Shown in pieces: positions 1 to 12,407 of a stretch of DNA of 64,000 bases (its first letter is position 1; each line of letters opens with the position of its first letter). Origin of the DNA: Straminergon stramineum. Its lineage: Eukaryota > Streptophyta > Bryopsida > Hypnales > Calliergonaceae. The stretch covers positions 33,778,547 to 33,842,546 of the forward strand of contig OY987263.1 of the NCBI GenBank assembly GCA_963920665.1, given 5' to 3'. Below the pieces are notes generated by a model. It was not told where the DNA came from and made no database searches. It saw only the letters and a list, made by a program, of their open reading frames with translations. A program made the translations under genes and the position numbers.

Positions 1-1798
1 CCTGCTTTTCAAACTCTCATTCTCCGAACGCAATTGCTCCTTCTCTTGTTGCAGCTTTGAAATCTGCATCTGGTAGACTTTTAGTTGATGATCCAATTCT
101 ACAAATTGGCTCGCAATATCCTCCGGCCACTTCTTCTGACGAAGCGGTTGCTGAAGATCCGGGACTCTTTGTTGGACGAAGACTGTTCCATCAATGTTTT
201 CTGTGCCCGCAACCGCAAGAACCCTTCCTTCCTGGAAATTGGGGTTAGGGTTCAAATCAGGCTCTGAATCATGCTCAATGCCTCCTGGTACAGCTCTGAC
301 TTCTGGTAAACTAGGGTCTTCTAGGAGCTGACCAAATCCTTGGTAATGCATTTGGTAGGAGACGATGCTCGATTGTCGATCCGGAAGATTTGGCAACCTA
401 GGATCACAAAAAAGTTCAGCAAACATGTCCTCAAAACCAGAAAGAGACTCAGAAAAAACATCAGCATCTACCACATTCATAGCACCATCAAATGGAGGCA
501 CTGGCAGACTTGGAGATGACGGAGCTACGGATGCAATGGCAGGCTCAGCCGCCATAGTGGTAAGCATGGGAAGAGATGGACATGGAAGAGGCAGTGCAAA
601 CGAAGAAGGGTCATTGAATTCGGCCCCGTGAGAACCGGCCTCGGTCGCCATGGCCAACTGCTTCTTCTTTTCCCTTTGAAAGTCGGCATACATTTGCTTC
701 CCCACTTGCTTCGCTGTGCGTGTTACCCATTTCCTCTTTGCCTCGCCTGCGAGCTCCCGCTCTTGCTCATTCATCGGTGGAATGGAAAACTTGCACTGAC
801 CATCCTTAAGCTCCACACAACCTCCATCCCTGTCATAATAGTACCGAGCTATTAGAAGCACAATCTGGGCTTCAGCACAAGTGTGGTACTCACCGAGAGG
901 AAGGCGTTTTGAACCCAAGTCGGTGCCATCGTCCCCTTCCTGTCTCGGCGGTGTGAATCTGGACTCGTACTTGAAGCGTATCATGGCACCGGATGATTTC
1001 TTCTTTGGGGGTCGTCGGGCATAAATGCCTTTGAGGTTGCATCCTTCGACATCCACTACTTTCTGCTCAACATCAGGAGCTTTGCGCTTGCGGCAGTCGG
1101 GGTCAGGCTGCCTGTCGGAACTTGATCCAGACATAGGCACCTTGGAAGAGCACAACAGAGACAAAGCTGGCTCTGAAGTCGAAGGCACCGGAGGAATAGG
1201 TTTTGGAGCCTCCCCGGTCCACGTAACCAATGAGGTACTGAAATACCGAAGTGAGGAGGTGGAGCACTGACGTGAGGAAAGCATGGAGGGTGTACGCAAT
1301 TGCCCTCTCGGAATCTGATTCAGAAGCGTCAACGTACTCCTGTTTGGAACGCGGTGCAGAAGCGGGTATTTCATAGAGACGCAGTTTTAAAGCTTCCACT
1401 AACGCATAGTGGGTGTATTGATAAGAGCTGTTAAGATGTACAATTCCCTCACGCATAGATCGTATGGCCCGAGTAAAAACCTCACGGAGATTGTCATTCT
1501 TCTCGACTCTGTGCATCACACTGAATAATGCCACGGCATCAAGCACGGCAATTTCACAAGCGAGGTCAAGTCGATCACAGCTGCTACTGTTGCTACTCGG
1601 GGGTAAATTCCTAAATGCTTTCCTTAGGTAGAACTCAATGGAGACAGGCGGTAAAGCCCTCATATAGAAGCTGGGGTCTCTTTGCTTTAACTCTATTTCA
1701 TCTATCACCAACTTCAAAGGCCTCGCGCGCGGGTCCATATTTGGTTGTTGAGCATGACGATCAGGTTTGACGGGCAAGAACCAGTATGCGTGTTCCAT
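1..1798 (-). pseudogene. Gene A copy 1 (A1), broken, 3' end beyond window
   Basis: Minus-strand member of the four-copy A family. The ATG is at 1798-1796 and the frame runs to a TGA at 1105-1103, giving 231 codons from the ATG. The stop replaces an Arg codon (CGA in the other copies) just after the second hydrophobic stretch. One extra base follows, so the downstream part is also frameshifted. The rest of the family protein can still be followed in the shifted frame down to base 1: an AP2-like segment near 1050-840 and a zipper region near 130-1. Reaching the end of the family sequence would need another 80 or so bases to the left. A shortened product with only the variable N-terminal region and the hydrophobic stretches is possible; I call it a pseudogene. 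The N-terminal 150 residues differ strongly from A2-A4. The upstream region carries a MITE absent from the other copies. Confidence 0.72.
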
Positions 1799-2660
1799 AT
1801 TTCTCAAATTGGTCGAACTAGGCTTCACCTTACTTCGACACTCACAGGTCAACAAAAGTTTCCCCCAGAAACGGCAAAGTCAGGGCCTAGCTGCTAGTCT
1901 CTTACACCATCATGACCTCGAGAGCACTTGCGATTGCAACGTCCTTGTGGAGACTAACGAAACTCGTAACTAAACATCACGGACGAGGAGTTGATGAATG
2001 ACTGCAAACCTAATGAACAGTACCACAGGAGACGAATCTAAAATGTCCATCTACGAAATGTTGGTGAAGAATTCTATGGTCCATTTTCTCGGATGATAGA
2101 ATAGGATGCACTAGGAATTGGCCGGGCGAAGAGCACATCGGTCTGATTTCCATCGGCACTAAGAACACTAGCTGGTCCCATTTCCATCTTGGATTTCTGC
2201 TATGTACAAGATCCCATCAACTCCAGAGACACGGCACTCCAGACACCGACTAGACTAGCAGTTGTACAATACACACACATACATCTGTCTCTCAATTCCA
2301 AGCATCCAGGCTCTTCTCCAAACTCGTTCTGCTGGGCTACGCCTCGCTCTCCACTCTGTCGGGAATCCAGCTAGAGAAGGATCGGAGGAAGAACTCCATG
2401 GGACAAACCTGAACTAACAGACCACATCTGCTCATCACCTACACGAGAGCGCACCCTCAGTCTGAGAGAAATTGATGAAGCTCTGAAACACGAACTGCCG
2501 CGACGAAATGCGTGCTTCACTACTCAACTCGCCTGGTTTATGTACTGTACCCCTGAATATGTGTCGGAGCTCGCACACCAGGAGGGGGGACTAGCCTAAG
2601 TACAGACAGCAGGTGGGGGGCCTAGCAACAACTACAATTAGTAGGTGGGGGGCCTAATTA
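1799..2660 (-). promoter_or_regulatory. Upstream region of A1
   Basis: Conserved upstream block of the A family. A TATA-like TACATAAA on the minus strand at 2544-2537 lies 746 bp from the A1 ATG. Beyond it are two direct copies of GGTGGGGGGCCTA (2612-2625 and 2644-2656). The long interval to the ATG suggests a leader of about 700 nt, possibly with an intron that I could not place. Confidence 0.4.
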
Positions 2661-2705
2661 AAGCCACAAGGGGTCGGATACTTGACTGGGGAGGTGCCCC
2701 AGGGG

Positions 2706-2940
2706 GCCGAGGTGGATTGACCCCCTCGCTCGTTCCCCCCAAGTCAATCCAGGGGTGCATGTAAGAAAAAAGACCCCCTCTTTAGTACTTCATTAATTTA
2801 TCTTCTAAACCTCTCCCAGCTAATTTGGGGCCTCTGATTGCAAATATGAATTCAAAATTTTCAAATTTTATCATGCGTGAAAAATAAAAAAATTTCAGGG
2901 TTTTTACTTGGGGACGAGCGAGGGGTCAATCCACCCGGCC
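2706..2940. mobile_element. Short MITE with 9-bp duplication (core-sharing group, member 1)
   Basis: Inverted repeats begin GCCGAGGTGGATTGACC and end in its near-complement, about 35 bp in all. It is flanked by perfect CCCCAGGGG copies at 2697-2705 and 2941-2949. Unit 2 has the uninserted sequence (gaggtgccccagggggggcc). The interior contains CTAATTTGGGGCCTCTGATT and an AT-rich tail shared with the elements at 8579, 19873 and 36897, whose outer ends differ. The 9-bp duplication is typical of Mutator-like elements. Confidence 0.72.
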
Positions 2941-3125
2941 CCCCAGGGGAACCCAAAGAGAACAGTCGGGACAATCGGAAACCAGAAGACAGAGTGAGTC
3001 TCACCACAATCGGATTCTTACTTTCAGAGCTATCCCGGGGGGGAAGGGGCGGTGAGACACGGCGGACACACTCAGCGCCAACTAGGCAATTGAAGGTGGC
3101 GGAGCAGGAGGTTGAAGTGGTCATA

Positions 3126-3542
3126 AGGTAGGAACACCTAAAACGGACAGGAGTCGTTTATGGACACCTATAAAAGAACCTAAATCCAAGGGCTTGTGGA
3201 CCCAAAGTAGACAAGTGGGGTTCTAAAGTGGACATGTGGGGTTCCAAGAAGTTGTCACTTTTTCAAGAAGTAGCCAATCATCCGCACTTAATTCAAATTT
3301 AGAGTGTGTCCCTTTTGGGTGTTTCTATGCCCGCTTTGGTGTTAGTCTAGTATCCATAGTAGGTACATCTACGAAGTTGTCTTCAAAAATTCGTAGAATA
3401 TTCATACAAGCTTGGAAAAATACGAAACTAATTTTGTTGGTTTCCTGAACCATTTCCTACCCCACAAACAAATTTTTTTTTTAACACAGACCCTCACAAT
3501 CACGTCATCTCAAACAAGTGTCCGTTTTAGGTGTTCCTACCT
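3126..3542. mobile_element. AGGTA-type MITE, 417 bp, TA duplication
   Basis: Perfect 24-bp terminal inverted repeats starting AGGTAGGAACACCTAAAACG, flanked by TA (3124-3125 and 3543-3544). The site is empty in U2-U4. It has no coding capacity. It lies upstream of A1, beyond the putative promoter. Confidence 0.78.
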
Positions 3543-3544
3543 TA

Positions 3545-3985
3545 ATAAGGTAAGATAGGAGGCTGTAAAAGTGAGTGGGCATTTAGAACCACCCATGTAG
3601 ACTTGCTTGAAATGGAAGAGAGGTGGCCTTTAAATGGACCATCTATAGTCATTGAATGGATTGATAAAAAAAATATTATTTATTGCAAGAGCCAATCATT
3701 CTCTTTGTTTTCCCCATTCTCTTTGTTTTCCCCATTTCTCTCTAGAAGTTGCAAGTGAATGGTTTATGGAAGACCTAGGGACATAACTAGGAACCTATGA
3801 CTCATCTTGTTTGAAAATTCATAAGTATTTCAAAAATGTTTCAAAAAATATGAAACGACTTGTGTTACAATCAAAATCTATTTCTCTTTGTCTGAAAAAT
3901 AAGATAAAAATAATCCCATCTGAGAAACCACATGAAAAAGGCGGACTAGCCCTTAGATGGTCCATTCATGAGCCTCCTACTATAT
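3545..3985. mobile_element. Second insertion next to the A1-side MITE
   Basis: Sequence between the preceding MITE and the point where homology to other units resumes (near 3985). Short inverted ends TAGGAGGCT / AGCCTCCTA (near 3553 and 3975). Boundaries and class uncertain. Confidence 0.35.
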
Positions 3986-5795
3986 CTGAAGGGGTGAGTT
4001 TTCCCTTGAGGAAACTGACACTGGAACTTTTTATTTGCCACCCATGAGAACATTTAGAAATTTGGAATTCCTATTTGGAAGTAGTGGTCCCAAAATTAGC
4101 TAGAGTGGGGGAGGTGAAGAACTACAAAGTTAACCAATTCAAAAAAAAAGGGCAATATTTTACATTTGTCCTTGGTTGGAGTAAATTCACCTTGGAGGAT
4201 AGATTTCAAATGGCCACTTTAACGTCCTATGATATCGACACAAGATATATCCATGTAGTTTGGGCACATATGTACCCACCACGGTGACAAATTGGTGCAA
4301 ATATGCAAATAAATTAATATTGAAAATGGACTGCTTACACTTGCTCTTTAGCAAGCTATTGCTTTTCTTGCTTGATAGCTGCCATTTTAATCCTTAAAGG
4401 AAGGATTAGTCATTGTAGAAATCATTCTTTGCCGGGTACTATGTGAATCAATTGTTGATTGGAGGTCAAAAAGCCAAGAGCACTCATTGGTGGTCAATCT
4501 ATTGGGCAAGACCTTTCCTTTCCACACAAAATTCGAAGGATGAACATTTGCACTTTTGTCTTTCATAGAAGGATTCTTTATCATCCATTAGACAATAAGC
4601 ATCCACTACATTGTTCAAGGGTTAATATCTTTTTGTTTAGTTAGTAAAACATTTTTTGTAAAAAAAGAAAATTTGCCAAGGGGGATAACATTCATGAGTA
4701 CCTTAATTATGAATTTTGACTCTTTTGGAATCATATTGCACAAGTGATGGCCAAATTGCAAATCTACATGCAATTTATGACATAAAACATTACAATTATT
4801 TCTTGCAATTGCCCACAAATTGTGATTTAGATACAAGGATTGAAGTCTCTACCATTGGCAACAAAAAATATAAGTAATTCAAACCCTTTCTACTATATGA
4901 GAGTTGCCTCCAACTCTTTGAAGGCACATTAGAAAGTCTATGAGTGATACAATTGATAAAATATGGAAGGACATGAGCATGGGCACTCAAGACTCACTAG
5001 AGTATTAGCATCTCCAACTTCCTTGGACCCTAATTGAGATTCACACATTATAGAAGTATTCATGTAAGGCATATGCAAATATTAACCCTAAAAGATCGAG
5101 GCTCATTTTGGGCACAAATTGTGGAAAAATTCCATTTTTTAGGGCAATGAGAAAAAAATGAAAAAGACTTTTTTTTCTAAATTCAATCATACAAATTTTT
5201 ACTATACTACTATGGGAATGTATAGGAAAAATTTCAAAAACTTTGACCACATGGATTGAAAGATTGTAACATTTGAAGTGAGAAGAATTTTTTTTTTCTA
5301 ACCTTGCTTGACATGGACAATAGATTTTAACTCTTCCTAAAGTGAGATTTTTACAATATACAAGGTTATTTTTATTATACATTTGCATCTCGTATCATGT
5401 AAGTTACATACTTGTCAAATTTTAGAAGTAAATTAAGGAGGAGTTTTGCAAAAGTTGGCCAATTATAAAAAAAGGTTTGGGGTAGCATAACATTTGATCT
5501 AGGCATCCAATCGGAAAAAAAAACATGTTCCCACTTAGGGGGCACATATCTACACCTTGTGTCAAAATTTCATGAACATCTGACCAAAATTGACTTCTTA
5601 GGAACCTACCCGGATTTTCAATTGTTCATTCAACGAACAATTGTCCTTCAGGGATTAAAAATAATTTTAGAATCCCACCTTACTTACCATTGAGAATAAA
5701 ACAAGCACTTTCAATCTTTGTGACAACAACCTTGTTTGAATTAGGATGATTCATCCTTCTCTTCTTTGGACAGACAAGAACATAAAGACAGTCGA

Positions 5796-7030
5796 ACCCC
5801 TAAAGTTCCAAGGCCATTTTTCCATCATTAATTATAGTAGAACCACCCATTACTAACCAGGACCTATAGACAATCTACAGGTACTAGAAAATTCAATAGA
5901 AATATGACTGATTTCTAACCATTAGTTTTTTGGTTTTCAACCATCTTCTAGCCATCACTATCATGACACATGTGCTTGGTTTTGAGAACCAAACTAGTCT
6001 TTGAATGAGCAATTATGGAAGACTCTATGTATTGGGGATGGGTGTAGGCCACCTTTTGGCTTCTAAAATTCATAATAATTTGAATTTAAGGAAAAAAATT
6101 TAACACTACCTTCTACTACAAATCATGCACATAATACTTAAGTGGTTGGTAATGAGTAGTTCTACTATAAACACTCAAAACTGCCATTTCTATTGCAAAG
6201 AGCAAAAAAGTTTAAAATAATTTTTTTTCATATCTAACCACAAGATCTTGAACTAGACTCTTATACAAATGTATGGAATTTTTTTTTAGATATTCTAATT
6301 GTATATATTGAAAGATATTTGCATTTCAAGTGAAGAAAACAAGTTTTTTGTACCTTGCTCAACTAGATTTTGGCTTTGAATCTTCTTAGCTTAAAATTTT
6401 TGCACTATCAATTTTAAATTTCTAATTTTTTATGTTGAAGAATTGAGTTGATAGTCAAGGAAAAAACTTCAAAAAACATTGACTTGATTTTCATTCTTAA
6501 ATAAATTGTTAAGTAGAAGTAGATACGAGATTGAATGAAAAGCTAAATTATTAATAGCTCTAAGATGGAATTAAAATACCATAATTCAAACAATGAAACA
6601 ATTCTCAAAAAAGAACTTGACCTTGTCAAACAATTTCTTTGAAAAATTATGAAAATTGCATTCCAAAATGAATTCTATAAGTTATTTTTTCATGCTGCCC
6701 CCAAAACAAGATAACCTATAACTTTCTCATTGGTAGTCCAAATAAAATGAATCAAAGTTTCACAAATAGAAAAAACTATAATATTTGAGAGAGAAAAATT
6801 TTAAATTTTAAAATTCCATTTTTTTGTGATTTGTTTTGTATAGCCCAGTGAATTGCTTTTTGGACTTAGGGGGCATAACTTTTGCTCTTGGCCACCAATT
6901 GAAATAAACATTGTATTCTCACAAAGAAAATGTGATTTCCTATCTTCCAAAAAAGTTTAAAGAATCATGTCACAAATTGATGTCATGCAAGTGTACATGA
7001 CATCCCAAGAGGACTTCGGGACTTTAGAGG
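5796..7030. mobile_element. CCCCTAAA-type element, U1 (about 1.2 kb)
   Basis: Ends ACCCCTAAAGTTCC and the near-complement GGGACTTTAGAGG, with TTA on the right. Homologous to 38495-39653 in U3 and present, disrupted, in U2 from 22422. AT-rich, without a coding frame. Confidence 0.5.
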
Positions 7031-8578
7031 TTAAGGGCTCCTAAAACACACTAAAAAATATTGGTGTGAGATTCTAATCCGACCAAGTGATGCCCGGATA
7101 CAAGACAACTATAAACCAAAGCTACTACAATAAATGAATTTAGATCCTTAATATTGTTCAACAGATGAAGCCTTGTAGAAACATTGATGTCAATCACTAT
7201 ATCTCTAAGCTTAATTAGTGACACCTTCAATTAGAATTTGGAGAAGCATTGGGTGTTTCTCTCAAGCATCTCATAGGAGAGTTGTGTGGGAAATCTTGCA
7301 TTTTAGTGGCATGAGTTGCTCTAGAAGGAGCACTTAACTTCTTCTGCTTTTCCATTCCTTTTCGACGAGTTGTGTTTTCCTCCACTTGAACTACTTGGGT
7401 TGAACTACTTGGGTATGACAACTTCAATTTGAATGTGCTTTCTTCATTGGATTCAATAGTGGAATCAGTTTCGTAACATTTTCATTGTCAGCAAAATTGT
7501 CTACTCCATCTTCAACCTTGACTTGAGATGCAAATGTGAACTTCTTCTCTTCTCCTCTCCCTCATTAGCGAGAGCAAATGTTTTCGAGCATTCTAAATAC
7601 CAACGATATTTATATGTGAGCATGAAAATGCAAGCATGTGAGCCTTCAACATATGTATAAGTAGATATCCTACAACTATTGAAAGTGCTTAGAATGACAT
7701 AAACACCAATAATATAGGTATCCTCTAATTATGGAAGGTTTCTATAATGTAGAGACACCTATAACAAAGGTGTATAATCTTCTAAGCTCATAATTATGCT
7801 CATGATCCTTGATTCGCATAATAGCACCCCTCTTCAAAATACCAAAATTCTTGCAAAAAGTAAGATTTCTACTCACTTAGGGTGAAAATGCAGGATTGTA
7901 GTGTTTTATCCAACCAAGCCTTCAAAACTATTGCTTTGCTCTACTTCGCCCCTTACTTAGCAATTCTCTTCAAGAATATCTGAATCATCTGATGCCATGT
8001 GCTAATTACTTGCTTGAAGCAAACCATAGAATATATCCTTAAGGAATTCCTACACTATTCTCCATTTGTTCTTGACCTCAAGAAGAAATGTCAAAAGAAT
8101 TGGATTTTTCATATTATATGAACCCAATGTACTTTCATTTTTCCTTTACAGATTATGAAAATTTCATGAGAGTTATGAGATTATGAGATTCTCATTTGTT
8201 TAAGAAACTAATAGAGATTTTCTATATTAATAGACAATGTTTAGTCTCATTTAATATAAAAAAATAAAATTGGAAGTTTTGCATATGTGTGTGTGGGGCC
8301 TGAATGCAAATGCTTGATCGATGTCCATGGACTAGGGTAGAAGGTTCAAGAATGGCACATCTAAGGAAAAAAACAGATGTGTGGAAGACACTATTTGTCC
8401 AATAACTTCCAATTTTTTTTGGTAGACAGAGAAATGGAAAATAAACAAACTACAATTTAAATTGTAATTTTTTGAATTAGAATCAATTAGATACGATTTT
8501 CCAAAGTGAAAAGTCTGTAGGTTGTTATTAATGTTCATAGACTTTAGTAGGAATGAACTATCATGTGCCTTTGAAAAG

Positions 8579-8843
8579 CAAGAAATTAAATCATGCATAC
8601 CAACTGGCCCCGCAAGGGCATTTTGTGTTTTATCTAGGGTAAAAGTAAAAATTTCCCCCTATTTTGAGCCATGTCTAGGGTATGTTCTAGATCTCTCCAA
8701 GCTCATTTGGGGTCTATGATTGCAAATATGAATTCAGAATTTGCAAAAAAAATAATGTGCCAAAAAATAAAAAGTTCTTGCATTTTCCCCAAGGTAAATC
8801 TGCCCTTGTGGGGCCCAATTGGTATGCATGATTTAATGTCCTC
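8579..8843. mobile_element. Short MITE with 11-bp duplication (core-sharing group, member 2)
   Basis: Flanked by perfect CCTTTGAAAAG copies (8568-8578 and 8844-8854). The inverted ends contain ATTAAATCATGCATACCAA and inner CCCCGCAAGGGC / GCCCTTGTGGGG. The core matches members 1, 3 and 4 (CTCATTTGGGGTCTATGATT). Duplication length fits Mutator-like insertion. Confidence 0.7.
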
Positions 8844-10137
8844 CCTTTGAAAAGAGCAGATCGGTCCAGAAATAGATGAAGTGGGTGCTCACTATGTTCA
8901 GGAAAGTTCTATAATGTGGGAATAGAGTGTCTTAAATCGAGCAAGAGAGATTTTTACCTTGAAATTTATATTTATCATTTCTTTCTTATTGTCATCTTGA
9001 ATTTTGTGTTCATAATTAAATGATGCATTCATGATTAGTGAATCACACATAATAATAGTCCAAAAGCATTGCTCACTGTCCTAAAATCATGCACTTGCAA
9101 TCACATTTTCCTACCTCAAAAAATGGTGTCCATTTCAACAACCACATGCTTTGTACATGGGCCGCTTCTATGGTCACTTCTAAATGCCTGCTCCATTCAA
9201 GGACCTTCTACCTTAGGCATCATGTCATCTATTGTAAATAAAGTTTAGAGATCACCAAAATATTATTTTACAAAGACAAAATCATTGTCTTACCATGTAT
9301 CCCCTAGCTCTATCTTTTAACTATACTTCCGCTTATCAAACTCTAGCAAGGGAATGGAAAAAATGACTAGTTTCTTTTCTTTGGTTTTTACTACTTTAGG
9401 GGGAAAAAATCTACAAAGTTGTAAGATATGGAGTTCTCTAGAGTAAATATCATGCATTGATAATGGTATCACTAACTACATACTCTACATGTCTTTCTTT
9501 TATGCTTTTATTTTTTTCACTAATAGAAGGAGACCCTTTACCTTTGTAAAGTTTTTCATTTGGATGTTCCTAGGCAAAGTTAGGGCTTGGACTAGGGGTC
9601 AACAATTAAGTTGCATACAATTTTGAATTAGCCTACTTGAATTAGTCAATATAAAATGCTTGATGGTTGTGTGTAATCTAAAAAATGTATTTCTATATTT
9701 TTGTAGTGTAAAATGCAACACCTACATTTTGACAAAAAGTGAAACTAAAACCTAAATATTGATGACACAAGATGTACATAATCACAATATGAGGGCTTAG
9801 GAGAGCCTAGTGTTGATTTTTCATACTTTTGCAAAAAACGACTTTTGAAAATTTCATAACTTATTCATATGGTGGTCAAATGATGCATGCATATGCCAAA
9901 GTGCATGGGGATCCTCTTTCACTTGCCAATAAGGTCTTATAAAAACTAATTTGTATTGTATAATAGTAAGTATGCTCAAATGCTCTCAGTGTTGGCTATG
10001 GATGTACATTCTTTAGTAGTTGAGGAAGTTAGCCTAAAATTACATTAGATGTTATGAAATAGAAATATCCAAATTGAAGTGAGGATTCACTACAATAGTT
10101 CAAAATATTGTCCAAATCAATACATTTTATTGCTTTA

Positions 10138-11064
10138 ACCCCTAAAAGACCCAACTTTGTTTTTGGCAACATAGCAATTTAGGGCAACTTACTATGAGTG
10201 GAATTTTTTTTTCTTTGGAATTTTTACACAACATGGGGACAAGGTTTTTCTTCAAGGCCCAAAATTTTAATAACTTTTGACTACATGGTTGAAAAGTTAA
10301 TGTATGCTTTGTAGTTTTTGTCCTTAGCTAGGTAGTTCGGGTAGTTAGATAAGAAGAAATCACTTTTTTAAGAAACACAAATTTGAAATTGTTTTCCTAC
10401 ATTTATATTTATGTGGAAAGCTTTGAATCATTCCATTTTGATTAATGAGATGAAAGTTCTGAGGAGTTTTAGATTGCGGGCAATTATGGATTCTCTACTC
10501 TAAAACAAACTTTGAAGTCCTTTATTTGAATCAAGTTTGCAATATTTTTGGAAAAAAATAAAATCATAGGATGTGGATTGTTTATATCAACATTACAACC
10601 ATTAGGATTGGCATTTTTCAATTTTATAACTAAATTCTTAACAATTTAGTATTTTAAATCATTCTCTACTTCTTTCTATTTAGTATTATTTTCTTGTATG
10701 TTGTACAATTCCAAATAATCTGAATTTTTTTAAAGCATGTAGCCAACTTGCCTTGAAGAATGAATCCAAAGAAGCACCACCACTTTGGACATTCTTTCAT
10801 ACAAATATGCCCATGTGAAGTGCAACTACCTATTTTTTTGGAGGGCCAAAGAAACGTTTTTTTGTCAATTTGCACACTAATATCTTGCAATCTATGTAGT
10901 GGGAATTTTTGAAACTTTTTCAACACCTTCTCAAAACAACATAATAGAAGATCATATGGTTATGTGTGTCCAAAAATGTTTTTCTTTCTAAAATTTGGTA
11001 CTTGTATTCGAAATGGCAGTTTTGGAGTGTTTTGGATGAAAACATAGTCAAATACATTTAGGGA
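10138..11064. mobile_element. CCCCTAAA-type element, U1 (927 bp)
   Basis: TTA-ACCCCTAAAAGACC ... CATTTAGGGA-TTA. Interior has TTGGCAACATAGCAATTT near the left end. Shared at the same place with U2 and U3, so older than the array. Confidence 0.55.
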
Positions 11065-12174
11065 TTAATTTATTCTTTTCAACAACTCAATGAGACTCTT
11101 TACCTTTGTGAAGATTTTCATTTGTTTGTAATAAGGCAAAGTCAAGGTTCGAACTAGAGGTTGCAATTGGGATGAACACAATTTTGAATCAACCTACCTA
11201 AATTAGTAAAATTAGTCATCATTGCCCAAAATGTGACACTTACATTTGGACAAAATGTGAAAACTTAACTATTGATGACACAAGATGTACACAATCAAAA
11301 TAGGAAGGCCTAAGAGAGCCTAGTATTGATTTTTTTGTATTCCTACAAAAAAAATGACTTGAACCTTCATAATTAATTCATATAGGAACCAAATAATACA
11401 CATGCTAAAGTGTGTTTTCATATTCCTACTAAATTTGTGCATTGCTTTTTGTTAGTGATTGGGCTAGTTATCATAGTGCATTTCGAAAAGGAATCTCCTA
11501 AAGTTGTGCCATTTAAGAGCTTTCACTCTATAACATTGCAACAATCAATTCTTGGTTGATGGATGACTTTGTGATTGATTGGTAGATTTTCAAATCCATT
11601 TTTCCATCTAATTCTTTCTATGGGAGGTGTTTGAATACATTTGTGGAGAATGATGTTGAATTTGACCTCATTGTAGAATTTCTGACTTTTCTACATAAGA
11701 AGATGCTTGATCCATGAATCACCAAGTACTATATTTTGACATCTTCTAAGTCTTTATTCTTGATAAGAATTTGAGTCGTGAAAATGATATTTTTAGAATT
11801 TGAGCCCAACTAATGAAATCAATCTTATCAAGTTTAAATTTTACTACAACTGAAAAATTGAAAAATTCCCCAAACTCAATGTTTTACTGCAATATAAACT
11901 TTTAGATCCATTAACATGGAGTACTAATTTTCTAATTTTAAAATGACAAATTAAATACTGTGGTACCATGATGTTCTAAACTATTATAAACAACTATGGA
12001 GATTTTCCAATCATATTTTGCATTTGATATGGGTGTTTTTTTCACTTTTTATTAAAAATTTCAAATTTTCACAGAAAATTAGGATACTTAGAAGATATGA
12101 AATTACATATCAGATCAAATAATTTGAATCATATATAGTTGCAGAATAGAAGCATATAGGGGGTGAGAGGCACT

Positions 12175-12407
12175 TCAAAGTTTGGAAAAAGGTGATCGCA
12201 GGTCCACCCTTTCCCTTTTCGGGATAAGTGTGTCAGTCCTAAAATGAGGATTAGCGTTGCAGAGTGATTCGTTTCGGAGAAGGGAATTGCAGCCTATGCG
12301 GAGATGATTTGCTTCGGACTGTCGGTGTTCAAATTGCGATATTGGTTGCGAGACTGACGTAGGCAGAATCATAATTGGCGCCGGAAGAGAGTTCGCAGAC
12401 TGAGAAA
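12175..12407 (+). promoter_or_regulatory. Conserved 5' flank of SINA1
   Basis: About 230 bp upstream of exon 1 are conserved in SINA2 (28980-29194) and SINA3 (45425-45652). All three carry a TGACGTAGGCAG block about 50 bp before the start (12354-12365 in SINA1). TGACG is the core of TGA/bZIP-type sites. No TATA box is evident. This is probably the core promoter and 5' leader; the assignment rests on conservation and position. Confidence 0.4.

Larger units (their letters stand above)
3986..12174. other. AT-rich spacer of U1
   Basis: Mostly transposon-derived. Contains the elements listed at 5796, 8579 and 10138. A block conserved in all units lies near 7200-7700 (U2 23590-24060, U3 41390-41830) and has only short frames such as 7227-7427 minus. 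From about 8300 to 9215 the unit carries sequence not found at this place in U2 or U3. No gene seen. Confidence 0.5.
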
